Shown: in pieces, positions 42,901 to 53,800 of the stretch
Numbering within the stretch: position 1 is the stretch's first letter
Layout: the number at the start of each line of letters is the position of its first letter
NCBI GenBank assembly: GCA_019828595.1
Contig: JAHQRK010000032.1
Span: 558,001-622,000, forward strand
DNA: 64,000 nt
DNA from: Aphanomyces cochlioides
Lineage: Eukaryota > Oomycota > Saprolegniomycetes > Saprolegniales > Verrucalvaceae
Direction of reading: 5' to 3'
Translations under genes and position numbers: made by a program
Notes under the pieces: model-generated
Told to the model about the DNA's origin: nothing
Database searches by the model: none
What the model saw: the letters and a program-made list of their open reading frames with translations, nothing else

Positions 42901-45531
42901 AACCACGCAAGGTTTCGTCGTGTGTGGACAATCGCAGGCCTTGCTTACATGTGTGTCTCGATCGTAAATAGTTATGCATTTCTGAGTTTCACGGAAGCAA
43001 CGATGACCAACGACTTTTGGTGGGCCACGTTTGATCTGAACAACACCCAAGCCTATCTGTGCAACTGGTTCAATGTTCAGCTCATGACTACATCCATTGA
43101 CGTCGGCACTTTGAAACTGAATGAAGTCGATCGCGCTCTTCTTACTACGATGGAAAACACGACCGATCCCAACGTCGAGATCGCACCAGCTTATGTGAAT
43201 ATGATTCAAGACCAAGTAAATTCACTCCCCAACGTCATCTTTGCTATCCGAAACATGAACAGTTGCGATTTGCCGTGGATATTCTCTGCATACTGCTTTG
43301 TGGACTTTGATCAAAGATGGGAACTTGCAAACAGTAAAATTCGCCAGGAGAGATGCCGTCGACAGTATGCCACCAATGGCGCAGTTTACTTGGAGGGTCT
43401 CTTTCGCAACAATCGCCAAGTTTGTCAGTGTTGGGGGGATGCCTGGGAGAGTGCTGTGTTTAATGCTCTTCGTGAATCAAATGCTGGCTTGACTTGGCTG
43501 GACACAACTTTTGCAGCAGACTTGTCCATCGGAGATGAAGTAACTTTTTGGCAAAACCATCGAATCACTTCTTTCGTGACGCAGTGGCAAAATTTTAAAT
43601 CGCTTGGAGTGGTAGAGACGATGGACATCTCGAATGCTTTGGGTTTATCTTACACAATCACGCTAAAGAAGTCGAATGGAACCCTTCAACTCTCCAAGCA
43701 AACTTCGTACAAAATGTACTGGGGACTTGCGGGTGATCTCTTTGCCATCTCCAAGAATGGTTCGTCCATGTCTGGCTTGAGCCTTGTTCGCCAAGCCCGC
43801 AATTTTATCTTCCAAAACAGCTCTTTAGAGGATCAACTCATGGACAACCAAACTCTACCAACACCCTTGACTTCTGGTTTGAAACTTGTCCGTGAAAAGC
43901 TGGGACCGTTTGGCTCAATTGACATGTACAGAGTGGCTGTGCCTCTCTCCCTCAAACAACTTTACCAAAACCTTACGCAGGCTCTCGCAGCTAGTTTAGC
44001 CAACTCCATGGAGGCCCAACTCACCTTTTTGCGAATGTATACGTCTGCAGCAGTGTTCCCACAGCCATCCGAATGGGATGGCCTATACTTTTGGGGTGGC
44101 AACATCATGTGTCCTGAACAATCGAGTCCTCTTTCCCAACTCCAAGTCTTTTTCAGTTCGCAAGGATCATGTGGAGTCAGCATTCTCGAGTACATGATGC
44201 TAACTACAGAAGCGACCTTTCAGGCTCTCGCCGCTACTGGTATAATACACGATCAGACGCAGATCACAAGAATCGAAGCAACTTGTCAGCGCGCAACTAC
44301 AATGGTAAACACTTGCATCAATTTCTTACAAGGCATAAAATCCTTAGCTGAACGCCATATTATGTCACGAAACATGATGGAGCGTGCTATTGCTGCAGCC
44401 CAGCAAATCAAAAAGAACGACGTAAATTTGCAACTCTTCCAGTATATCAGTCAACAAGTCAACTCAGACATTACGATCTCGACACCGAGTCTTTTTGGTG
44501 ATGCCGACTATGAATTCTTTGCATGGAACATGCTCTTCGACTGGGTCAAAGGGCTGCGCGAAGTTGTGTCTTTCCAAGGAGATTACGGACAACTCACGCT
44601 GGTGTCGACGCAATACACTTTGACGACTACTCCTGCTGATGCAATGGAAGTTCCTCTCAATTTGGCTTTTTATGTCCATCGTATTGTCCAATATTTTACT
44701 CTAGTCCTGCTCTGCATCGCAGTCATCGCTGTTTATTACATTTTCCAGAGTCGCGGCTATATAGAAGGCTTCAATCTCTTCTCATTCAACCGCGTTGCTG
44801 GCTTGGTTTGGCTTGGTCGTCCACTCGTGTTTGTTCGAGGAGTTACTGCTATTTGTCTCCTGTCCACAGCTAGGTTAGAACTACGTCGCCCACTCGCTGG
44901 ATTGGTGGCTTTCCTCGACAGCCCGCCAGTAGACCCAATCAATACCTTTTTTTCCGCCGGAGAATCGATATGGCTTGTATATCTTCTCAATGATGTCTTT
45001 TCCCTGGTCACGCGCCAATATACAACATCCTACTCAGTCAAGAGTAGTTTGTTACTTTGGACTGCTGCTGCTGTATGGAGTTTTGTATCTCCAGTCACTC
45101 ACTCCGTGGACATTCGCCATGTTTGCTCTGTGGTGTCTGTGGATAGTCAGTCCGTCTGTCAATCTGGCGTTGTTCGCATTGGAAACAGTGATCGATTTGC
45201 GGGTTTGATCTGTCTTGCGATCGGATGTTGTGTGTTGTCTTACGCTTTCGAACGTATTTATCAACGTCAGACAAAGCAGCAGATAAAACAGACATCGTTA
45301 TTTGTTTATGCAGCGGCAAAATACCAGTTTTGCCATGATGAGTGGACTTTCATGGAGGTGGACTACTTAGATCGAGCCTCTGCAGTTCTCAATGGTATCC
45401 TTACGCTGACGCACCGAGATTTCCACTACGTTTTCGACATCAAAACCTGGCGGCTACATGTCTATCCAGTTGAAGTGCCACACTCCAATATTCCTACACA
45501 TCTTCATTATGCATTGGCATTGCCGCAATAA
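39930..45531 (+). pseudogene. Left copy of the giant membrane-protein gene, broken by two insertions
   Basis: Near-identical to the intact minus-strand gene at 50.9-56.1 kb. Compared with that copy, one extra C in a C-run at about 40357 (six C against five) puts the N-terminus out of frame, and an extra AT pair at about 42063 (CTATATGTGAG against CTATGTGAG) causes an early TGA. The rest is therefore split into 40334-42070 and 42067-45531, in the middle of the first membrane block. Upstream, 39930-40300 holds coding-like pieces in three frames (for example EEGTPRDVFSSALLRFQL), the remains of a longer cytoplasmic N-terminus that is not shared over its full length with the right copy. Other differences between copies are rare. 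Confidence 0.85.
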
Positions 45532-45838
45532 TGTCATTATGTTTCTAACGATTTCATCGATCCTCATCGATCAAGACGACAAGCCCAAGCTCGTTATTTT
45601 GACTACCGAAGTATTGAGTGTCGTAGAGTCATAGTAGTCTTGGCCTGGTAACTTTCCGATGATAGCGAAATTGTATTGATGGCAGAAGTTGATAGATGAA
45701 TAGAAGTGAGCTGGATCCAGCGGAAACAAGAAGCATTTCCAAAAGTAGGCGGGTTCAAACAGATTAAATGGATTTAAGAGTACTTGCTCGTGAAGTTTGA
45801 GCCAGCGAGTGGACAATTCTGCCGGCACCACGAAAGAA
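40262..45838. repeat. Left arm of a 5.5-kb inverted repeat
   Basis: Pairs with 50573-56147 in inverse orientation. Protein translations in all frames match almost residue for residue; I saw only scattered single-base differences (for example near 41510) plus the two insertions in the gene. Homology fades outside TTTTCGTCTGCCTTGCTACG at the outer edge and after GGCACCACGAAAG at the inner edge. Confidence 0.92.
45571..45831 (-). pseudogene. C-terminal fragment of an unknown gene (left arm copy)
   Basis: 86-codon frame (STRWLKLHEQVLLNPFNLFE onward) identical to the one at 50577-50837 apart from one residue (Leu for Ser near the start). It has aromatic-rich, globular composition, no recognised family, and begins exactly at the inner edge of the inverted repeat, so the upstream part is lost. 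It converges with the giant gene, 40 bp between stops. Confidence 0.55.
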
Positions 45839-46152
45839 AATTATGTGTGCAGTAACGATATTGTGGTTTTAATAAAAAACTGGAGTCGTGCGGAATAAAT
45901 TTTGACGCAAGCAAATTGACGCAACAATTGACGCATACAAATTTCAAGTGAAAAGAAATTGAATGTTTCGAACATGTTTTCAAACATTTAAAACGTTTGA
46001 AAGTACACTATTTAATGGTCATGATCGAGGGCAATATAAGAAAATAGTTGAGTAAACTTTAAATAGTGTTTGTGTCATATAATTGAAACATTTTCAAAAC
46101 ATATCAAATTTCCAGTTTTGGACCCAAAAGATAATATATGACAAGTAACTTA

Positions 46153-46480
46153 GGGTGTGTTCGCTCAAGGCAACCAGTTATTTACTATAACCAGTTATTT
46201 TAACTTAGTTATTGTAACCCAAGAGAGAAAAAGTGGACTTCCACCGCAGAACTCCTTGTGAAAAACTTCCATGATTGAAGAGCTTCATCAAAATAACCCG
46301 CAGAATAAACACCTCCAGAGATGGTTATTTTTGCTGGTTATTTCCTGGGAAATTGGACATGGGACAAACTGATTGGAATTAAACTCGTGTTCGCTGAAAT
46401 CACAAAAAATCCAGTTATTTCTCAGAAAATATCCAAATTTCGACCAAATAACCAGTTTTTTTGCTTCAGCGAACACACCC
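46153..46480. mobile_element. Tourist-like MITE, GGGTGTGTTCGCT termini, TTA duplication
   Basis: 328 bp, terminal inverted repeats GGGTGTGTTCGCT(C/G)AAG, TTA on both flanks, and internal AACCAGTTATTT repeats. Non-coding. Confidence 0.87.
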
Positions 46481-46485
46481 TTATG

Positions 46486-47780
46486 TGTTCGCAGTCTCAT
46501 GACTGCGTCAGGGTGAAGATTTGGGTGGTGCTTGTCGGGAAGGTGTCCTGTTGTCATCTTGTCTGTCCCACTCGATTAATTAAATTCAAAATTTACTTTA
46601 TCAAGTGTTGTCAAGATTAAATAGTTAACTCAATCGAAAAAAGTTTACTATTCTATTTAATTTACTTTATCGAAGTAATAGTCGGACTAAATAACTATTG
46701 AACTAATTTTTAAAATAGCTATATTGTTTGAGCAGGAGTCAGCACAGCCATCTGATCTCATTTGGTTTTTGGTGCACCCGCAAGCTGCTGGTGCGTCCAG
46801 CCGGTGGAAACTCGTGATTTTCCACACGCGACTAGTAGACTAGAGCTGTTCTCGTTAAATTCACTGTTTGTGATTGCACTGGAGGTTGTGATAGGTTGCT
46901 AAAAGCAATAATCTAACACCAGTGTCTTTACATTCCTTGAAGGGTGATAATCGAGCTTACAGAGCTGTCGTACAGAAGTCGAGTTTGTGAGATTTATTCT
47001 ACTATACGCTGTGCTGCTTTGCTACTTGTGCGCTTTGGTTTTTTGTGTGCCTGCGCCTGTGGATCTCTTTGGTGTCGACATCGCCGATTCTTGAAAATAT
47101 TAATTTTAATAGTTCAATTGTGGAAACAAAATATATTTTATCATGGGTAAGAACAAATATACATTTTAGCAGGATATAAATATCTACTTCAGAAAAAGGA
47201 AGCGGGCTTTGAATGTGATTTGCATTCAACTTCATGTCTACCAATGTCGTCTGTTTACAGGTTATATATTGTGCTTTCTACTCAAAATTTCCTCCGGCGA
47301 TTGGTTGAAACAATCGCAGGCAAATCGCCGGGCCTTCGAAATATAATACAAATATCAATTTTAGAAGGTTATTTTGACCTTTTTGCCTTTTTGATGGGGA
47401 TGGTACACGAAATCAACGAAGCTTCGTCGCTGCGCTGGCGTGGCCAGAGGCCTCTCCACTTGTTGTACGTTCAACGTGAGGAGAGCTGAATGACGTGGAG
47501 TTCTCTTCGAGGTGGGGTCACTGTGGAAGGTTGTTCAGAGTCATAGAGATGACTTGAGATTTGCAGCTTTTCTCTCACAAACTTAGGTCAGTTTTCAGCC
47601 AATTAATTGATAGTAACATTATGTTTAGCCAATCATATTGTCCGGACGATTTCCAGGCGATTGGAAATATCGCCTGAAATTGGCAAATTTGGACGAAAAT
47701 CACAATATCATAGTAACATATAAAATCGCTCTGTATTTGTTAGTCCTCAGGAGACTGCGCCAAAGCGTAAGCGGTCTTCG
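46486..47780 (+). repeat. Longest copy of the GCAGTCTC-ended dispersed repeat
   Basis: Starts TTCGCAGTCTCATGACTGCG directly after the preceding MITE and ends GGAGACTGCGCCAAAGCGTA, so both ends carry the same GCAGTCTC core in inverted orientation. Its first 700 bp recur inverted at 19.2-19.9 kb and its last part inverted at 15.7-15.9 kb. No ORF is conserved between copies, which suggests a non-autonomous element or a solo terminal repeat. Confidence 0.75.
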
Positions 47781-47797
47781 ATCGATCGGTTGATTAA

Positions 47798-48101
47798 GGG
47801 CCCGTCTGGCAACCGAAAATATTACAAGGGTGCGTCTGGCAAAATTTCAAAATCAATATGCCATTTTCAGCTAAATTGGGATCAACGATTTATGGCATAT
47901 TCAAAAGGGAGGTAAAACCTCCATCTCGTAAAATGGCATTTTGGGAGTCTCCACTGAGTATATCCCAACCAAAAATATTGGTCTTGGTGCAAAACTCTTT
48001 GAGATAAACTGGCTCATATTTTGACCTCAATTATTGAATTTAGCCTCAAAATGGCATTTTAGGCCGATTTATTGTAATATTTTCGGTTGCCAGACGGGCC
48101 C
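47798..48101. mobile_element. Tourist-like MITE, GGGCCCGTCTGGCAACC termini, interlocked with another
   Basis: 304 bp with 30-bp terminal inverted repeats (GGGCCCGTCTGGCAACCGAA, then AATATTACAA) and TAA on both sides. Same terminal core as the 29.2-kb MITE. Its interior is one arm of the GGGTGCGTCTGGC fold-back element. Confidence 0.85.
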
Positions 48102-48345
48102 TAAATAGGCCCAAAATGCCATTTTGAGGCCAAATTCAATAATTGAGGTCAAAATATGAGCTTGTTTATCTCAAAGAGTTTTGCACCAAGTCCAATATTT
48201 TTGGTTGGGATATACTCAGTGGAGGCTCCCAAAATGCCATTTTACGAGATGGAGGTTTTACCTCTAATTTGAATATGCCATAAATCGTTGATCCCAATTT
48301 AGTTGAAAATGGCATATTGATTTTGAAATTTTGCCAGACGCACCC
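47828..48345. mobile_element. Fold-back MITE, GGGTGCGTCTGGC termini
   Basis: 518 bp; the left arm 47828-48063 and the right arm 48108-48345 are near-perfect inverses over about 235 bp, so the strand could form one giant hairpin. The central loop (48064-48107) holds the right terminus of the interlocked MITE. Confidence 0.85.
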
Positions 48346-50572
48346 TTAATTGACCCCTGCTGGGCTGTGTCAGAGGGAATTATCTAGTGGATATTGTACC
48401 TGTATTCACAGTGGGTCCTGACCTGGGTCCTATACAAAAACTTATATTTTGAGACCCACGGAGGAATATCCATTTATAGCATTTGAAAAGATTTGATGGT
48501 TGAATTGTCGATTTGGTACAAATTTCCACTTCCTGCGCAATCGAATCACGCCAGTCGAATCGCGCCGCCAATCGATCACGCATCTGATTGGATAAAAATA
48601 AATTATAAATTGATTTGATTGGTCAATTATAAACAACAATGTCGGGACACCCCTGAACCATCATCGATCATGCTCCTGTGTCCACGCTCATCCGCTCATG
48701 CAGACAGACGAGATGATTCAAATAATTCTTAAGAAAGCCGCGAGGAGCGTGTGACGCATGATACGGCTGTTTTGACTGAGCAAAATGCTCAATAACTTCT
48801 CAGCATGTACGATTTCACAAATCCTGGATGAAATAGTGGGTTAAAAGCAACACGCATTAGATTTTGCTCGCCACAACGAAGAATAATGCTTAAAATTGAT
48901 GATAAGTAATAGTTGAGCTAGGACGGACCCGCTTTAAAGAAGCTTATCGCCATATTTTCCCTCTGGCGCGGTTCAAGGAGTCATTGTGGTGAAATTGAGA
49001 AATCACGCAAAAAATAGAAATTTGCAGCAAAAGCACAATACAAAGAATATAATTATTGGTTAGAAAATATGAAATTGGAGAAATTTCATTGGCTATATTT
49101 TCCATTTCAAGAGGAATGACAACATGAACCAAGCCAAGCATCCATACACTGCGAAATTTATGAATAAAACCAGAATAACGTTACATGTTCATTTTTCAAT
49201 ACTATTATAGTATGGCATATGGAGGCTAATTTCCGCTGTCGATGGACTTTGGTCTTGCCCTTGCTGCGAGAACAAAAGCCACAGTCTAGGTTGCGTGCAT
49301 ATGTATGCTCTATTGCATTGTTAGGTTATAGATTTGAGCTGTATTCCTACGATTTTGCTCGTTTTAATTCCATTTGCAGCTCTAGTGTAGCTTATTGCTT
49401 GATTGTTCACGAATTCTATTGTCATGAAGTGTACTTTTATTTTTTGTTTTGGTGTCAGCTGAAACCGTGAGAGGGGAGATAAAAATAGGCCACGGTTAGT
49501 CCACTGATGGAGCTGAAGTGTTGGATCCCTCCCCATGGCACAGGCAGTACTGGCAGCCGACTAAGTTTAGGGCCCTTCGACGTTCGCCCTTTGGGCTCAA
49601 AGGGCGATCAAAGGCAGCTTGTTATCTACAAACCATGGATTCATGCTTATTGCTGGGACTTTGAAATGATATGGATGCTTCTGGTCATATTGCTCTCCTT
49701 AAATGACACTCCAATATTTCCTGGCATTTCTATTACTATTCTTGTCGTCGTATAAATCAATCCACACCCCTTTACACAACAGGAACTCGATGATTGCTAG
49801 TGCCTGGCCAAATGTCCCATTCCAAGAGGTCCTGGAAAAAGGCTCAATCTAGAGAGAGCAACATGTTTCATAGCAAGGGAAGTCTCAGCATATTTCTTTG
49901 CGACAGCCCAAGCAAGTGGTAAGGTGGATGCGAATGTGTGATAGTGCTAGTGTGCCACCATAACTTGTTTGGAAAAATTTGATGGTCGCAGAGTGAAGGA
50001 CTTGCTCAGATATAGCGTTGACTGTGATCAATCTCGAAGCACTAAGGAGCAATAACCCCTTTGGGTAAGTCGCGTTTGCTGTGTATCATAAGAATAATTA
50101 TATTTTCACGCTCGGTTTTGTAAGATATGGAGTCGCGCGGTACGCTTGGTAGGATTATCAAGATCAACCAAGCAAGTAGATGTTTTAGGTATAGATTCAC
50201 TTGGAAGTGGTTCAGTCGCTTCCATGCGATAGCTCATCACAAAAGATAATTCCCTCTGACACAGCCCAGCAGGGGTCAATTTAATCAAACAGATCGACAA
50301 ATTCGTGAAATCGATAACTGCAAATTTTCCGATGACTGGAAAGGGACGCCAAACAGCTTCAGTCGCCAAAATGGATATCATGCTTTCATTTCATCGACAA
50401 AGCACCATGACACAGTTCTTCACGTCATGGTTTACCCGAGACAAAATATAAGTTTGTGTCAGGCACAAGTTATGCCATAGAAGTAAATCCCAAAGTGTCT
50501 TGAAACTGCGGCTTGATATTGCACATAATGCTTGTCGTATATCGTTACTGCACACAAACTGACTTAAATTGC
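48346..50572. other. Spacer of the inverted repeat, AT-rich
   Basis: No intact gene. It contains the N-terminal relic listed at 49321-49536, a 9-bp-stem hairpin at about 49583-49604 (CGCCCTTTG, GGCT, CAAAGGGCG) and short ORFs (50106-50381 minus and others) without features. Confidence 0.5.
49321..49536 (-). pseudogene. N-terminal relic of a third giant membrane-protein gene
   Basis: The frame contains RGLFLSPLSRFQLTPKQK, matching RDLFSSALLRFQLKQN at the N-terminus of the intact gene, and the DNA around it (CACGGTTTCAGCTGA) matches the same position in both arms. Nothing downstream is recognisable. Confidence 0.45.
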
Positions 50573-50576
50573 TTTC

Positions 50577-50837
50577 GTGGTGCCAGCAGAATCGTCCACT
50601 CGCTGGCTCAAACTTCACGAGCAAGTACTCTTAAATCCATTTAATCTGTTTGAACCCGCCTACTTTTGGAAATGCTTCTTGTTTCCGCTGGATCCAGCTC
50701 ACTTCTATTCATCTATCAACTTCTGCCATCAATACAATTTCGCTATCATCGGAAAGTTACCAGGCCAAGACTACTATGACTCTACGACACTCAATACTTC
50801 GGTAGTCAAAATAACGAGCTTGGGCTTGTCGTCTTGA
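50577..50837 (+). pseudogene. C-terminal fragment of an unknown gene (right arm copy)
   Basis: Same 86-codon frame as at 45571-45831. Upstream a TAA at 50565-50567 closes the frame just outside the repeat edge, so this copy is also cut off unless an intron acceptor (CAG at about 50587) is used. It converges with the intact giant gene. Confidence 0.5.
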
Positions 50838-50876
50838 TCGATGAGGATCGATGAAATCGTTAGAAACATAATGACA

Positions 50877-53800
50877 TTATTGCGGCAATGCCAATGCATA
50901 ATGAAGATGTGTAGGAATATTGGAGTGTGGCACTTCAACTGGATAGACATGTAGCCGCCAGGTTTTGATGTCGAAAACGTAGTGGAAATCTCGGTGCGTC
51001 AGCGTAAGGATACCATTGAGAACTGCAGAGGCTCGATCTAAGTAGTCCACCTCCATGAAAGTCCACTCATCATGGCAAAACTGGTATTTTGCCGCTGCAT
51101 AAACAAATAACGATGTCTGTTTTATCTGCTGCTTTGTCTGACGTTGATAAATACGTTCGAAAGCGTAAGACAACACACAACATCCGATCGCAAGACAGAT
51201 CAAACCCGCAAATCGATCACTGTTTCCAATGCGAACAACGCCAGATTGACAGACGGACTGACTATCCACAGACACCACAGAGCAAACATGGCGAATGTCC
51301 ACGGAGTGAGTGACTGGAGATACAAAACTCCATACAGCAGCAGCAGTCCAAAGTAACAAACTACTCTTGACTGAGTAGGATGTTGTATATTGGCGCGTGA
51401 CCAGGGAAAAGACATCATTGAGAAGATATACAAGCCATATCGATTCTCCGGCGGAAAAAAAGGTATTGATTGGGTCTACTGGCGGGCTGTCGAGGAAAGC
51501 CACCAATCCAGCGAGTGGGCGACGTAGTTCTAACCTAGCTGTGGACAGGAGACAAATAGCAGTAACTCCTCGAACAAACACGAGTGGACGACCAAGCCAA
51601 ACCAAGCCAGCAACGCGGTTGAATGAGAAGAGATTGAAGCCTTCTATATAGCCGCGACTCTGGAAAATGTAATAAACAGCGATGACTGCGATGCAGAGCA
51701 GGACTAGAGTAAAATATTGGACAATACGATGGACATAAAAAGCCAAATTGAGAGGAACTTCCATTGCATCAGCAGGAGTAGTCGTCAAAGTGTATTGCGT
51801 CGACACCAGCGTGAGTTGTCCGTAATCTCCTTGGAAAGACACAACTTCGCGCAGCCCTTTGACCCAGTCGAAGAGCATGTTCCATGCAAAGAATTCATAG
51901 TCGGCATCACCAAAAAGACTCGGTGTCGAGATCGTAATGTCTGAGTTGACTTGTTGACTGATATACTGGAAGAGTTGCAAATTTACGTCGTTCTTTTTGA
52001 TTTGCTGGGCTGCAGCAATAGCACGCTCCATCATGTTTCGTGACATAATATGGCGTTCAGCTAAGGATTTTATGCCTTGTAAGAAATTGATGCAAGTGTT
52101 TACCATTGTAGTTGCGCGCTGACAAGTTGCTTCGATTCTTGTGATCTGCGTCTGATCGTGTATTATACCAGTAGCGGCGAGAGCCTGAAAGGTCGCTTCT
52201 GTAGTTAGCATCATGTACTCGAGAATGCTGACTCCACATGATCCTTGCGAACTGAAAAAGACTTGGAGTTGGGAAAGAGGACTCGATTGTTCAGGACACA
52301 TGATGTTGCCACCCCAAAAGTATAGGCCATCCCATTCGGATGGCTGTGGGAACACTGCTGCAGACGTATACATTCGCAAAAAGGTGAGTTGGGCCTCCAT
52401 GGAGTTGGCTAAACTAGCTGCGAGAGCCTGCGTAAGGTTTTGGTAAAGTTGTTTGAGGGAGAGAGGCACAGCCACTCTGTACATGTCAATTGAGCCAAAC
52501 GGTCCCAGCTTTTCACGGACAAGTTTCAAACCAGAAGTCAAGGGTGTTGGTAGAGTTTGGTTGTCCATGAGTTGATCCTCTAAAGAGCTGTTTTGGAAGA
52601 TAAAATTGCGGGCTTGGCGAACAAGGCTCAAGCCAGACATGGACGAACCATTCTTGGAGATGGCAAAGAGATCACCCGCAAGTCCCCAGTACATTTTGTA
52701 CGAAGTTTGCTTGGAGAGTTGAAGGGTTCCATTCGACTTCTTTAGCGTGATTGTGTAAGATAAACCCAAAGCATTCGAGATGTCCATCGTCTCTACCACT
52801 CCAAGCGATTTAAAATTTTGCCACTGCGTCACGAAAGAAGTGATTCGATGGTTTTGCCAAAAAGTTACTTCATCTCCGATGGACAAGTCTGCTGCAAAAG
52901 TTGTGTCCAGCCAAGTCAAGCCAGCATTTGATTCACGAAGAGCATTAAACACAGCACTCTCCCAGGCATCCCCCCAACACTGACAAACTTGGCGATTGTT
53001 GCGAAAGAGACCCTCCAAGTAAACTGCGCCATTGGTGGCATACTGTCGACGGCATCTCTCCTGGCGAATTTTACTGTTTGCAAGTTCCCATCTTTGATCA
53101 AAGTCCACAAAGCAGTATGCAGAGAATATCCACGGCAAATCGCAACTGTTCATGTTTCGGATAGCAAAGATGACGTTGGGGAGTGAATTTACTTGGTCTT
53201 GAATCATATTCACATAAGCTGGTGCGATCTCGACGTTGGGATCGGTCGTGTTTTCCATCGTAGTAAGAAGAGCGCGATCGACTTCATTCAGTTTCAAAGT
53301 GCCGACGTCAATGGATGTAGTCATGAGCTGAACATTGAACCAGTTGCACAGATAGGCTTGGGTGTTGTTCAGATCAAACGTGGCCCACCAAAAGTCGTTG
53401 GTCATCGTTGCTTCCGTGAAACTCAGAAATGCATAACTATTTACGATCGAGACACACATGTAAGCAAGGCCTGCGATTGTCCACACACGACGAAACCTTG
53501 CGTGGTTGTGCTTTGGAAGCAACCTACGCCATGGACCTGCATTTGATCCGTTCTCTAGCCCAATGGGTTTGACTTCTGGAATTTTTTCCTCAATCAAAAG
53601 CCAAAGCTTTACATCCATGTAGCCACCAAACACTGGAATAATGCCGGACATGACACAGCCAATACTGTCCAAGTTGTATGGTGTATCTCGAAGAGTAAAA
53701 AAAGCGGTAGCAGTTGCAGGAAGAGATATATGGTGTGCTAACTCTGTAAATGCTCGAGGATGTCCACTTCGCCGTCTTTGGGTGAACTTCGTGAATGCAT

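Noticed and set aside
42067..45531. Separate 1,154-codon gene in the left arm
   Set aside because: It is the downstream piece of the split giant gene; the right arm has both pieces in one frame.
49584..49605. GC-rich hairpin as a transcription terminator
   Set aside because: Rho-independent terminators are bacterial; it is listed only as a structural feature in the spacer.
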